Under the pieces are notes generated by a model. The model saw only the letters and a list, made by a program, of their open reading frames with translations, made no database searches and had not been told where the DNA came from. DNA of 64,000 nt. Source: Inia geoffrensis (Eukaryota; Chordata; Mammalia; Artiodactyla; Iniidae). This document shows, in pieces, positions 21,000-32,460 of the stretch (position 1 is the first letter of the stretch; each line of letters starts with the position of its first letter). Location: the NCBI GenBank assembly GCA_036417435.1, contig CM070913.1, positions 21,978,680 to 22,042,679 on the forward strand, read 5' to 3'. Made by a program: the position numbers and the translations under genes.

Positions 21000-23900
21000 C
21001 ATTCCACATATATACATTAGTACACGGTATTTGTTTTTCTCTTTCTGACTTACTTCACTCTGTATGACAGGCTCTAGGTCCATCCATATCTCTACAAATG
21101 ACCCAATTTTGTTCCTTTTTATGGCTGAGTAATATTCCACTGTATATAGGTACCACATCTTCTTTATCCATTCGTCCCGTCGATGGGCATTTAGGTTGCT
21201 TCCATGACCTGGCTATTGTAAATAGTGCTACAATGAACATTGGGGTACATGAGTCTTTTTGAATATGGTTTTCTCTGGGTATGTGCCCAGTAGTGGGATT
21301 GCTGGGTCATATGCTAATTCTATTTTTAGTTTAGTAAGGAACCTCTATACTGTTCTCCATAGTGGCTGTATCAATTTACATTCCCACCAACGGTGCGAGA
21401 GGGTTCCCTTTTCTCCACACCCTCTCCAGCATTTGTTGTTTGTAGATTTTCTGATGATGCCCATTCTAGCCGGTGTGAGGTGATACCTCATTGTAGTTTT
21501 CATTTACATTTCTCTAATAATTAGTGATGTTGAGCAGCTTTTCATTTGCTTCTTGGCCATCTTTATGTCTTTTTGGAGAAATGCCTATTTAGGTCTTCTG
21601 CCCATTTTTTGATTGGGTTGTTTGTTTTTTTAATATTGAGCTGCATGAGCTGTTTATATATTTTGGAGATTAATCCTTTGTCCACTGATTCACTTGCAAA
21701 TATTTTCTCCCATTCTGAAGGTTGCTTTTTCATCTTGTTTATACTTTCCTTGGCAGTGAAAAAGCTTTTAAGTTTCATTAGGTCCCATTTGTTTATTTTT
21801 GTTTTTATTTCTATTTCTCTAGGAGGTGGGTCAAAAAAGATCTTGCTGTGTTTTATGTCAAAGTGTTCTGCCTCCGTTTTCCTCTAAGAGTTTTATAGTG
21901 TCTGGTCTTACATTTAGGTCTTTAATCCATTTTGGTTATTTTTATATATGGTGTTAGGGAATGTAGCTGTCCAGTTTTCCCAGCAACACTTATTGAAGGG
22001 GCTGTCTTTTCTCCATTGTATATCCTTGTCTCCTTTGTCATAAATTAGTAGACCACAGGTGCATGGGTTTATCTCTGGGCTTTCTATCCTGTTCCATTGA
22101 TCTATATTTCTGTTTTTATGCCTGTACCATATTGTCTTGATTACTGTAGCTCTGTAGTATAGTCTGAAGTCAAGGAGTCCGATTCCTCCTGCTCTGTTTT
22201 TTTTCCCTCAAGACTGCTTTGGCTATTCGGGCTCTTTTGTGTCTCCATAAAAATTTTAAGTTTGTTTTGTTCTAGTTCTGTTGTCCCTATCAAATTACCA
22301 TTGGCATTACCAAAATGCCATTGGTAATTTGATAGGGATTGCATTGAATCTGTAGACTGCTTTGGGTAGTATAGTCATTTTCACAATATTGACTCTTCCA
22401 ATCCAAAAACATGGTATATCTCTCCATCTGTTTGTCTCATCTTTGATTTCTTTCATCAGTGTCTTATAGTTTTCTGCATACAGGTCTTTTACCTCCTTAG
22501 GGAGGTTTATTCCTGGGTATTTTATTCTATTTCTTGCAATGGTGATGGGATCGTTCCCTTAATTTCTCTTTCTGATATTTCGTTGTTAGTGTATAGGAAT
22601 GCAAGAGATTTCTGTGCATTAATTTGTATCCTGCAACTCTACCATTTTCAGTGATTAGCTGTAGTAGTTTTCTGGTGGCATCTTTAGGATTCTCTATGTA
22701 TAGTATCGTGTCATCTGCAAACAGTGACAGTTTTACTTCCTCTTTTCCAGTTTGGATTCCTTTTATTTCTTTTTCTTCTCTGATTGCCATGGGTAGGACT
22801 TCCAAAACTATGTTGAATAATAGTGGCAAGAGTGGGCATCCTTGTCTTGTTCCTGATCTTAGAGGAAATGCTTTCAGTTTTTCACCATTGAGAATGATGT
22901 TGGCTGTGGGTTTGTCATATATGGCCTTTACTGCGTTGAAGTAGGTTTCCTCTATGCCCACTTTCTGGAGATTTTTTATCATAAATGGGTGTTGAATTTT
23001 GTCAAAAGCTTTTTCTGCATCTCTTGAGATGATCATTTGGTTTTTATTCTTCGATTTGTTGATATGGTGTATCACATTGATTGATTTGCACAAATTGAAG
23101 AATCCTTGCATCCCTAGGATAAATCCCACTTGATCATGGTGTATGATCCTTTTAATCTGTTGTTGGATTCTGTTTGCTAGTATTTTTTGAGGATTTTTTG
23201 CATCTATGTTCATCAGTGATTTTGGTTGGTAATTTTCTTTTTTTGTATTATCTTTGTCTGGTTTTGGTATCAAGGTGATGGTGGCCTCATAGAATGAGTT
23301 TAGGAGTGTTCCTTCCTTTGCAATTTTTTGGAAGAGTTTGAGAAAGATGGGTGTTAGCTCTTCTCTAAACGTTTGATAGAATTCACCTGTGAAGCCATCT
23401 GGTACTGGACCCTTGTTTGTTGGAAGATTTTTAATCACAGTTTCAATTTCATTACTTGTGATAAGTCCGTTCATATTTTCTATTTCTTCCTGGTTCAGAC
23501 TTGGAAAGTTTACCTGAATTCCAAGAATTGCCCATTTGTTCGCGGTTGTCCATTTCATTGGCATACAGTTGCTTGTAGTAGTCTCTTATGATGCTTTGTA
23601 TTTCCGTGTTGTCCACTGTAACTTCTCCTTTTTCATTTCTAATTTTATTGATTTGAGTCCTCTCCCTGCTGTTTTTCTTGATGAGTCTGGCTAAAAGTTT
23701 ATCAATTTTGTTTATCTTCTCAAAGAATCAGCTTTTAGTTTTATTGATCTTTGCTATTGTTTTCTTTGTTTCTGTTTCACTTGTTTCTGCTCTGATCTTT
23801 ATGATTTCTTTCCGTCTACTAACTTTGGGTTTTGTTTGTTCTTTCTCTAGTTCCTTTAGGTATAAGGTTAGACTGTTTATTTGAGATTTTTCTTGTTTCT

Positions 23901-24817
23901 TGAGGTAGGATTGTATTGCTATAAACTTCCCTCTTAAAGCTGCTTTTGCTGCATCCCATAGGCTTTGGATCGTCATGTTTTCATTGTCTTTTGCCTCCAG
24001 GTATTTTTTGATTTCCTCATTGATTTCTTCAGTGATCTCTTGGTTATTTAGTAACATATTATTTAGCCTCCATGTGTTTGTGTTTTTTCTGGGTTTTTTC
24101 CCCTCTGTAAGTGATTTCTAATCTCATAGCATTGTGGTCGGAAAAGATGCTTGATATGATTTAATTTTCTTAAATTTACTGAGGCTTCATTTGTGACCCA
24201 AAATGTGATCTATCCTGGAGAATGTTCCATGTGCACTTGAGAAGAAAGTGTAATCTGATGTTTTCAGGTGGAATGTCCTATATATATCAATTAAATCTAT
24301 CTGGTCTATTGTGTCATTTAAAGCTTCTGTTTCCTTACTAATTTTCTGTGTGGATGATCTGTCCCTGGTGTAGGTGAGGTGTTAAAGTCCCCCACTATAA
24401 CTGTGTTGCTGTCGATTTCCTCTTTTATAGCTGTTAGCATTTACCTTATGTCTTGAGGTACTCCTATGTTGGGTGAATATATATTTATAATTGTTATGTC
24501 TTCTTCTTGGATTAATCCCTTGATCATTATGTAGTGTCCTTCCTTGTTCTTGTAACATTCTTTATTTTAAAGTCTATTTTATCTGCTATGAGTATTGCTA
24601 CTCCAGCTTTCTTTTGATTTCCATTTGCATGGAGTATCTTTTTCCATCCCCTCACTCTCAATCTGTATGTGTCCCTAGGTCTGAAGTGGATCTCTTGTAG
24701 ACAGCAAATAGATGGTTCTTGTTTTTGTATCCATTCAGCAAGCCTGTGTTTTTTGCTTGGAGCATTTAATCCATTCACATTTGAGGTAATTATCAATATG
24801 TATATTCCTATTACCAT
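21000..24817 (-). pseudogene. L1 ORF2 remnant (endonuclease-reverse transcriptase)
   Basis: ORF2 protein normally nicks target DNA and copies L1 RNA. The endonuclease N-terminus is visible at 24527-24817 (SNVNGLN, then CLQEIHF with the expected Glu), followed by loss of frame. The RT core is open at 22527-23564 (345 codons): IPKPDKD at residues 99-105, the first catalytic Asp in DAEKAFDKI (residue 182), [14 protein letters not shown] (238-251) and the FADD active-site motif at residues 282-285 (bases 22710-22721). The C-terminal part shows MFIVALFTIARSWKQPKCPS at 21181-21240, then a shift. Several frame breaks and stops make it a pseudogene. Confidence 0.9.
22284..22338. repeat. 25-bp inverted repeat (hairpin) inside L1 ORF2
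   Basis: Arms 22284-22308 and 22314-22338 are reverse complements at 24 of 25 bases with a 5-base loop. The right arm is ordinary L1 sequence. The left arm looks like an inverted copy of it inserted next door, a foldback event. Confidence 0.95.
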
Positions 24818-24859
24818 TTTCTTAATTGCTTTGGGTTTGTTTTGTAGGTCTTTTCTTCT

Positions 24860-25800
24860 CTTGTGTTTCCCACTTAGAGAAGTTCCTTCAGCAGTTGTTG
24901 TAAAGCTGGTTTGGTGGTGCTGAACTCTCTCAGCTTTTGCTTGTCTGTAAACCTTTTGATTTCTCCATCTAATCTGAATGAGATCCTTGCCGGGTAGAGT
25001 AATATTGGTCGTAGGTTCTTCCCTTTCATCACTTTAAATATGTCATGCCACTCCCTTCTGGCTTTTAGAATTTCTGCTGAGAAATCAGCTGTTAACCTTA
25101 AGGGAGTTCCCTTGTATGTTATTTGTCGTTTTTCCCTTGTTGGTTTTAATAATTTTTCTGTGCCTTTAATTTTTGTCAGTTTGATTGCTACATGTCTCAG
25201 TGTTTCTCCTTGGGTTTATCCTGCCTGGGACTCTCTGCACTTCCTGGACTTGGGTGGCTATTTCCATTCCCATGTTAGGGAAGTTTTCAACTATAATCTC
25301 TTCAAATATTTTCTCAGGTCCTTCCTCTCTCTCTTCTCCTTCTGGGACCCCTATAATGCAAATGTTGGTGCGTTTAATGTTGTCCCAGAGGTCTCTTATA
25401 TTGTCTTCATTTCTTTGCATTCTTTTTTGTTTATTGTGTTCTGTGGCAGTGAATTCCACCGTTCTGTCTTCCAGGTCACTTATCTGTTCTTCTGCCTCAG
25501 TTTTTCTACTATTGATTCCTTCTAGTGTATTTTTCATTTCAATTATTGTATTGTTCATCTTTATTTGTTTGTTCTTTAATTCTTCTAGGAGTTTCTTCTG
25601 TAATTCTTCTAGGTCTTTGTTAAGCATTTCTTGCATCGTCTTGATCTTTGCCTCCATTCTTTTTCTGAGGTCCTGGATCCTCTACATTGTCAATTTTCTG
25701 AATTCTTTTCCTGGAAGGTTGCATAAGTCCACTTCATTTAGTTTTTTTCAGTGGTTTTATCTTGTTTCTTCATCTGGGACATAGTCCTCTGCCTTTTCAT
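24860..25800 (-). pseudogene. L1 ORF1 remnant (RNA-binding chaperone)
   Basis: ORF1p coats L1 RNA as a coiled-coil trimer. On -, an ATG complementary to 25798-25800 opens MKRQRTMSQMKKQDKTTEKN and then hits an early stop. A 163-codon open piece at 25166-25657 carries the coiled coil (heptad-rich LEELQKKLLEELKNKQ, residues 17-32) and the start of the RRM-like domain (NICIIGVPEGEE). The frame is then lost within the C-terminal half. The end near 24860 is estimated from spacing to ORF2. Confidence 0.85.
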
Positions 25801-26705
25801 TTTATCTTTCTATGAATGTGATTTTCATTCCACAGGCTGCAGGACTGTAGTTCTTCTTGCTTCTGCTGTCTGCCCTCTGGTGGATGAGGCTATCTAAGAG
25901 GCTTGTGCAAGTTTCCTGATGGGAGGGTCTGGTGGTGGGTAGAGCTGGCTGTTGCTCTGATGGGCAGAGCTCAGTAAAACTTTAATCCTCTTGTCTGCTG
26001 ATGGGTGGGGCTGAGTTCCCTCTCTGTTGGTTGTTTCACCTGAGGTGACCCAGCCCTGGAGGCTACAGGCTCTTTGGTGGAGCTAATGGCTGACTCTGGG
26101 AGGGCTCACACCAAGGAGTACTTCCCACAACTTCTGCTGCCAGTGTCCTTGTCCCCACTGTGAGTCACAGCCTCCCACCGCCTCTGCCGGAGACCCTACA
26201 ACACTAGCAGGTAGGTCTGGTTCAGTCTCCTATGGGGTCACTGCTCCTTCACCCTGGGTGCTGATGCGCACACTGCTTTGTGTGTGCCCTCCAAAAGTGA
26301 AGTCTCTGTTTCCCCCAGTCCTGTCAAAGTCCTGCAATCAAATCTTGCTAGCCTTCAAAGTCTGAGTCTCTGGGAATTCCTCCTCCCATTGCCGGACCCC
26401 CAGGTTGGGAAGCCTGACATGGGGCTCAGAACCTTCACTCTAGTGGGTGGACTTATGTGGTATAAGTGTTCTCCAGTTTGGGAGTCACCTACTGAGCAGT
26501 TATGAGATTTGATTTTATTGTGATTGTACCCCTCCTACTGTCTCATTGCGGCTTCTCCTTTGTCTTTGGATGTGGGGTATCTTTTTTGGTGAGTTCCAGT
26601 GTCTTCCTGTCGATGATTGTTCAACAGTTAGTTGTGATTCCAGTGCTCTCACAAGAGGGAGTGAGCGCACGTCCTTCTACTCCGCCATCTTGAACCAATC
26701 CCTCT
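25801..26705 (-). promoter_or_regulatory. L1 5' UTR with internal promoter
   Basis: About 900 bases upstream of ORF1, the usual length for a mammalian L1 5' UTR, and richer in GC than the rest of the element. It should contain the internal Pol II promoter. CpG content is low now, consistent with methylation-driven decay. Confidence 0.8.
26682..26692 (-). promoter_or_regulatory. YY1-type site at the L1 start
   Basis: On - this is CAAGATGGCGG, the YY1-like motif found at the extreme 5' end of many mammalian L1s, where it sets the transcription start. Its presence supports a complete 5' end. Confidence 0.6.
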
Positions 26706-26781
26706 ATTCATTTTAAATAGAGCAGTGTGTACATGTCACTCCCAAACTCCCTATCCTTCCCCTTCTTTGTTTAACATGTTT
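26706..26781 (-). mobile_element. Older LINE insertion, right arm, with both right-hand duplications
   Basis: Starts with the right copy of attcattttaa (26706-26716). It then continues the interrupted L1-tail sequence 'agcagtgtgtacatgtcact' and 'ccctatccttcccc', and ends at TTAACATGTTT (26771-26781), the right outer duplication. The junctions give the order of insertion: the old fragment first, the full-length L1 second. Confidence 0.6.
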
Positions 26782-26842
26782 AAGAGAAGGCTTTTCTGTG
26801 AGTTTCATTTGGAACACTTGTAGTTTAAACTAACTCCACTAT

Positions 26843-26905
26843 GTTCATTCAATAAATATTAATTAAGCCTCTACTATGGCAGGCACTATTTTAGAATCTC
26901 CCTCC
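26843..26905 (-). mobile_element. MIR/L2 3'-end relic
   Basis: 'attcaataaatattaattaa' and 'ctactatggcaggcactatt' are the reversed 3' terminus shared by MIR and L2. A CCTC-rich simple stretch follows at 26901-26922. Confidence 0.6.
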
Positions 26906-27935
26906 CTCCCTCTCTCTCTAATACTGTCAACAAATGCCACTGAACTCAGTGAAATTCATAAGTAGTTGTATCAATTTCCTATTCTTTTTTTATGCCCAAT
27001 CTTTCTCCCTCTGTTAAAATAACTGTCACTATTCTTTGCAACACGGTCCTGGTCAGCTCACCCTCTTCAAATATGACACAAATCACACCTGCCAGCAATT
27101 CGGTTAACTTATTTGAAAAGTTGATAAACTTGGTCTTTCCTCTGCCCATCTGTTCCCATCGTTTGATCCTTAAAGAATTTGATATTTACCACTTTTCTTC
27201 ATTTTTCATTTTTGCATTTTCTTTTTCATTATAACTGTAACAGAAGAATGTCCCAATTTTACCTTCTACCTTTCCTTTTGCTCTAAAATGATTCAAATTA
27301 CTTCCAGAGAAATTGATGAAGAAATTTGATTTTTATCCAACTTTCTATGCAATTATGTTACTGAACTTTCTGAAATCAAGGAAGGAAATCAGATTTTGTG
27401 ATTTTGCCCAGCATACTATAGGATGTCTATACTGTTTTATTGTGTAAGAATTAGACAGCAGTAGGACAATTTTTGCTATAATGGAAGACTTCTTGATTTA
27501 CTATAGCCCACCCAGAGCAGACAAGGAGATAAGGAAAGCAAGATCCGGCTGGGATCTAACATCTGGGATGAGGTGCTTCCTGGGGGATTTGGCCAAAGCT
27601 GACTTTGGATAGGCAGACAGAGCAGAGTTATCCATCACCAGACAGAACAGGAGGGGAGGACTTCAGGGGGCATTTATGACCACAGGGTTTGGCAAGTGAA
27701 TGCCAACCATGAGGCTGCTAGCAGGATAAGACTCTCCCAGAAAGAAGGACTGGAAAGAATCAGGCAGAGTCCTTCCCATGGGGCCTGGGAGGGAAACAGA
27801 GTCCCCAAAGTGTCTGAAAACAGAACCAAAATGAGTTTTAAAAAACCGATGTGATCAAGTAAACCAAGATTAACCAGATTAAATTTTCTGCCACTAGGCA
27901 GAATGGTGATTCAAGATAAAATTTTAGTTGAGTAG
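26906..27935. other. No gene recognised
   Basis: Unique sequence. 27480-27840 is more GC-rich (AGACAGAGCAGAG-type purine stretches) but shows no exon. Confidence 0.4.
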
Positions 27936-27949
27936 AAAAACACAGACCT

Positions 27950-28259
27950 GGGCCTTCCCTGGTGGTGCAGTGGTTAAGAATCTGTCTGCCAATGCAAGGG
28001 ATGTGGGTTCGAGCCGGGAAGATCCCACATGCCACCGAGCAGCTAAGCCCATGTGCCACAACTACTGAGCCTGAGCTCTACAGCCTGCGTGTCACAACTA
28101 CTGAAGCCCACGTGCCTAGAGCCCGTGCTTTGCAACAAGAGAAGTCACCACAATGAGAAGCCCGTGCACCACAATGAAGAGTAGCCCCCACTCACCACAA
28201 CTAGAGAAAGCCCACGTGCAGCAATGAAGGCCCAACGCAGCCAAAAATAATTAAAAAAA
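27950..28259 (+). mobile_element. CHR SINE, long form
   Basis: Head at 27950, 'gagcagctaagcccatgtg', repeated 'ccacaactactgagcc' units and an A tail. Target-site duplications aaaaacacagacct (27936-27949) and aaaaacgcagacct (28260-28273) differ at one base. A short deletion removes part of the segment after the B-box ('gggttcgagccgggaagat'). Confidence 0.95.
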
Positions 28260-28273
28260 AAAAACGCAGACCT

Positions 28274-28934
28274 TTTTATACTTCTCACCATCATAGTTGT
28301 GACAGTGACACTAGGATGGGTCCTGGGCATTGGCATTTTTGTGGAGTGTATACCTTACTGTGTTCCCTAGCGTGTCTACAGGACTGGACTCCTGCCATTC
28401 CCTGAAAACTTAACCTGCTCTTGCCAGAGATTGAGCCCTTTCCCCATGCCTGTTCCAAAAATAGCATGTCAGCACAATCACGGTGCAGTCACTTGCCTCT
28501 CTCTGATCATCCCCTTGAAAGTCTGAATGCCCCCTTCCCCAGACTGGATTCCTTTGGAGTTAAATGCTGGCCTTGGTTCACCTTGAGTTTACCATTCTTC
28601 CTTCAACATCGTGGTTCAGACTTCTAGTTATTCCACTCTCAAAAGAGAATGCTGCCAAGAAGGGGGTTAGAATCCTAATGAAAAAAAAAAAATTATTTTC
28701 AGGCATCCCCAGCAACGGTGGATTTGTGTTGATATACAATATAATCAGCCCCTGGTGCCTTTCTGGATGGCTGGACACAGTAATTTGTACCAGCTTCTGA
28801 CCCCTGTTAACAACCTAGTGCCACTTACGTGAACACACCATATCATCTCTACAGAATACAGTGTGGCATTTGTAGTCCCACAGACTTAGACCGTGGAAGG
28901 ACTGTTATTTTGCTCTGTTCTAGACAATGTAATA
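28274..28934. other. No gene recognised
   Basis: Unique sequence with an A12 run near 28680. Short frames here have no domain. Confidence 0.4.
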
Positions 28935-28947
28935 TGGCATTTTATTC

Positions 28948-29287
28948 GGTTTTTTTCTTATTTTTGGCTGCATTGGGTCTTCATTGCTGTGCGCGGGCTT
29001 TCTCTAGTTGCGGCGAGCGGGGGCTACTCTTCATTGCGGTTCGTGGACTTCTCATTGTGATGGTTTCTCTTATTGCAGAGCACGGGCTCTAGGCGTGCAG
29101 GCTTCAGTAGTTGTGGCATGTGGGCTCAGCAGTTGTGGCTCGCAGGCTCTAGAGTGCAGGCTCAGTAGCTGTGACGCACGGGTTTAGTTGCTCCACGGCA
29201 TGTGGGATCTTCCCAGACCAGGGCTCAAACCCATGTCCCCTGCATTGGCAGGAGGATTCTTAACCACTGCACTACCTGGCAAGTCCC
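28948..29287 (-). mobile_element. CHR SINE, long form
   Basis: The long CHR body on -, with its A tail seen as T-rich sequence at the left. The 13-bp duplication tggcattttattc is exact at 28935-28947 and 29288-29300. Confidence 0.97.
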
Positions 29288-29399
29288 TGGCATTTTATTC
29301 TTAAACAACTTTAACGTCTTGTTGACTTTGAGCTTGTGGTTTATTATGAACCCCAGGTCTCTCTCACAAGGACAGTTTTGAAGTTTTAGTCCCTGGACC

Positions 29400-29724
29400 T
29401 TGTACTTGTGTAATTTTTCAATATTTATTCAATTATTTTAAAAACTATTATTTTCTTTCTGATCAGTAAGGTAATATATGCTTACTGTAGAAAAACTAGA
29501 CAACACAGAAGAGCATAAAGAGACAAATAAAAATAAGTCATTATCCATCTGCCCAGAGATATCTTGTTAACATTTTGAAACACTGTATTTCCTTTTGGCA
29601 TCTCACTTTGCATACATTTTTTAACATTTTCAAACATATTGCATATATTACTTTGTAGTCTACTTTTTTACTTAGCAATATATCATGTTAGTAGATATTC
29701 TCCTAAAGAATGATTGTACTTGTT
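29400..29724 (-). mobile_element. Old L1 tail, left arm of a nested cluster
   Basis: 'ttctttctgatcagtaaggt', 'gtagaaaaactagacaac' and 'catctgcccagagatatctt' match an old L1M/HAL1-type 3' tail in reverse. The same tail seems to resume at about 30570 and 31300, after the inserts. Confidence 0.6.
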
Positions 29725-30565
29725 TAGAATTTTAGACCAAAAAATTTCACTTCTAGGAATTTACCTAATAAATAACTATTGTATAGCAAAGATTTAGCAA
29801 CAAAGAAATTTACTGCAGCTTCATTTATAATGAGGAAAAGTTGGAATAATACAAAAATATCAAAAAATATAGAGCAACTATTCACATGTACAATGACATA
29901 CCACACAGCTGTTAAGTTATTTTTAAAAGGATATTCTATAAAATGGAAAAGTTGGGACTTCCCTGATGGAGCAGTCATTAAGAATCCGCCTGACAATGCA
30001 GGGGACACACGTTCGAGCCCTGGTCCGGGAAGATCCCACATGCCACGGAGCAACTAAGCCCACGTACCATAATTACTGAGCCTGTGCTCTAGAGCCCATG
30101 AGCCACAACTACTGAGCCTGCGTGCCACAACTACTGAAGCCCACATGCCTAGAGCCCGCGCTCCGCAACAAGAGAAGCCACCGCAATGAGAAGCCCGCGC
30201 ACCACAGCGAAGAGTAGCCCCCGCTCGCTGCAACTAGAGAAAGCCTGCACGCAGCAGCGAAGACCCAACACAGCCAAATAAATAAATAAATAAATAATTT
30301 TTTTTAAATGGAAAAGATTTCTTGAGGATTCCTAAGAGGAAAGGAAATTATATGGCTGTATGTATAGCATGATTTAATTTTTAAACAGTATATAACTATA
30401 TTTAAAAAGATTAGATGACACAACAGATATTACAACAAAAGTTATAATGGTTACGTCTGGTTGAAAGAATTATGAGTGATTTTAGAGTTTTGTTTAATTT
30501 TGAGACTATTTTTCCAAATGTCCAATGATGGGTATGTATCACATGTATACTAATAAAAATAAATT
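29725..30565 (+). mobile_element. Old L1 3' end, opposite orientation
   Basis: 'tttcacttctaggaatttac', 'ctgcagcttcatttataatg', 'acacagctgttaagttattt', then, after a SINE, 'ttataatggttacgtctggt' and 'tgattttagagttttgttta' give the sense-strand order of an old L1 3' end. It interrupts a reverse-oriented L1 tail. Confidence 0.6.
29952..30305 (+). mobile_element. CHR SINE, long form
   Basis: Full long form with (AAAT)n tail then a T run. Exact 11-bp duplication aaatggaaaag at 29941-29951 and 30306-30316. Confidence 0.96.
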
Positions 30566-30569
30566 TTTA

Positions 30570-30695
30570 TTCATTATTTTAATATATATTTCACCACTTC
30601 AAGATATCACAATTTATTTAATCAATTCCCTCAAGCTTGGCCATATAGGAAGTTTGTAACCGAATAATGCCACATCGTAATTAAAAATACCACTT
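30570..30695 (-). mobile_element. Old L1 tail, middle arm
   Basis: 'cacaatttatttaatcaatt' and 'aatgccacatcgtaatt' are reverse L1-tail landmarks continuing the arm at 29400-29724. Confidence 0.5.
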
Positions 30696-30810
30696 TCACC
30701 TCTGGAAGTGAAGGAGGGTGAATGAAGGCATGGGGAGAAGGATGCATAAAGGGTTTCAACTCTATTGATAATGATTTATTTCTTCATCAGCAGATAAAGA
30801 ATGGATGTTG

Positions 30811-31180
30811 GGGGCTTCCGTGCTGGCACAGTGGTTAAGAATCCACCTGCCAGTGCAGGGAACATGGGTTCGAGCCCTGGACCAGGAAGATCCCACATGC
30901 CATGGAGCAACTAAGCCCGTGCACCACAACTATTATGCCTGCGCTCTAGTGCCCGTGAGCCACAACTACTGAGTCCGCGTGCCACAACTACTGAAGCCCG
31001 CACACCTAGAGCCCGTGCTCCACAACAAGAGAAGCCACCGCAATGAGAAGGCCATGCACCGCGACGAAGAGTAGCCCCTGCTCGCCACAACTGGAGAAAG
31101 CCTGTGTGCAGCAACGAAGACCCAACACAGCCAACAATAAATAAAATAAAATAAATAAATTTATAAAAAGAAAAAAATAA
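30811..31180 (+). mobile_element. CHR SINE, long form
   Basis: Long CHR body with head 'gggggcttccgtgctggcac' and a long A/T-rich tail. tgttggg occurs on both sides (30806-30812 and 31182-31188), a weak target-site duplication. Confidence 0.93.
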
Positions 31181-31254
31181 CTGTTGGGCATATGAGTATT
31201 CACTGCATTAGTCTTTATGCTTTTTGCATCTTTTAAATACTTCATAATAAATTT

Positions 31255-32460
31255 TAGAATTAATACTACAGGAAGAAATTCATATAGCTACATATATATA
31301 CATATATATATATATATGATTATTTCTTTGAAATGATTTGCTAGAAATAGAACTACTAGGTATAAATGGGAAAATATATTGAAAACTTTTGATGTATATT
31401 ACTATATTGTCCTCCAGGAAACCTGAAACAATTTATATTCTCACTAGAAGCACAGAAAGCTTGTTTCAGCTTGCCCTTGCCAACAATGCCATTAGCATCT
31501 TTTAAATCTTTGCAAAATTAGGTAAAACAGGTTATCTCCCTATTGTATTAATTTGAATTCTTTTGATTAGCAGGGAGGAAAACATTTTCATCTTTACTGG
31601 TCATTTGTCTTTCTTTTTCCTGTATTGCTTTGCCCATTTTTCTTTTGGTTAGGTATCTAGTTATTATTAATCTTTATATATTAAGAATATTTTTCCCAGA
31701 TGGTAATCTGCTTTGTATTTGCGCTTATGGTGTTTTGATGTTTGGAAGTTTTACTTTTTATATAATGCCAATTACATAAAATTTTCTTTTGTGATTTTTT
31801 TTCCTTTACCTGAATGTTTAGAATGGCTGTGTCTTGTATAAAGCCAAATACACACTTATCTACAGTTTTTTCTACCTTGTTGTTGTTTCATGTTTTACGT
31901 TTAACTCTCTGTATGCTATCGTGAATATGGTGTAAAAGCTCTAATTACATTTTTAGCAAAATAATTGGATCATAATATTCCAGTCCCTCCTTCCCTATTC
32001 TTAAAATAATGTGTATTTTCCTCCCTGGTGTGAAATGCTCTTTTATCAATTACTAACTACTAGAGTCTATTTCTTGGATTTTGTTCTGTACACTTATCCA
32101 TCTCCTTTTGGAGAGCTCACCCTGCTACTTTATTTATTCCACCTTTACAATGTATTTCAATATCTTGTAGGTCAAGTTGCTTCTTTTTCTAATTCTCCTG
32201 GGTTAAATTTCAGATTTCAAATCTTTCAGATTAAATTTCAAATCATTTTGTAAATTTCCAAAATATTCTATTGAGCTTTTGTTTGGAGTAGTATTAAATC
32301 TATATATGAATTTGGAAATAATGGCAATCTACACAATATTGATCCTTCCAGTTCAGAAATATAACACTCCATTTATTCCAATTCCATGAATTGCTCTTCA
32401 GTTAAATTTTATAATTTTCTTCATAAATGTCCTATAAGTTTATATTAAAAATGTATTCCT
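31255..32460 (-). mobile_element. Old L1, right arm (3' tail into ORF2)
   Basis: Reverse-orientation L1M-type sequence: 'ctactaggtataaatggg', 'ttgtcctccaggaaacctga', 'cctgtattgctttgcccatt', 'cactttgattgg'-like decay, and 'ggcaatctacacaatattga'. (TA)n is present at about 31291-31318. Every frame is broken. Confidence 0.6.

Larger units (their letters stand above)
20795..26705 (-). mobile_element. Full-length L1 (LINE-1), inactivated, 5.9 kb
   Basis: A complete element in reverse orientation, flanked by the 11-bp duplication attcattttaa at 20784-20794 and 26706-26716. Its 5' end (right edge) reads, on -, 'gattggttcaagatggcgga', a typical L1 start. The order on - is a 5' UTR of about 0.9 kb, ORF1 from about 25800, ORF2 from about 24817 to about 21000, a 3' UTR of about 0.2 kb, and an A/T-rich tail at the left. 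Frameshifts and stops break both ORFs. The good preservation of every part points to a cetacean-lineage insertion. Confidence 0.93.

Noticed and set aside
25185..25784. 199-codon frame on + and other + strand frames at 21.2-26.7 kb
   Set aside because: These are antisense to L1 ORF1/ORF2 on -; Ser/Phe-rich products are typical shadows of the A-rich L1 coding strand.
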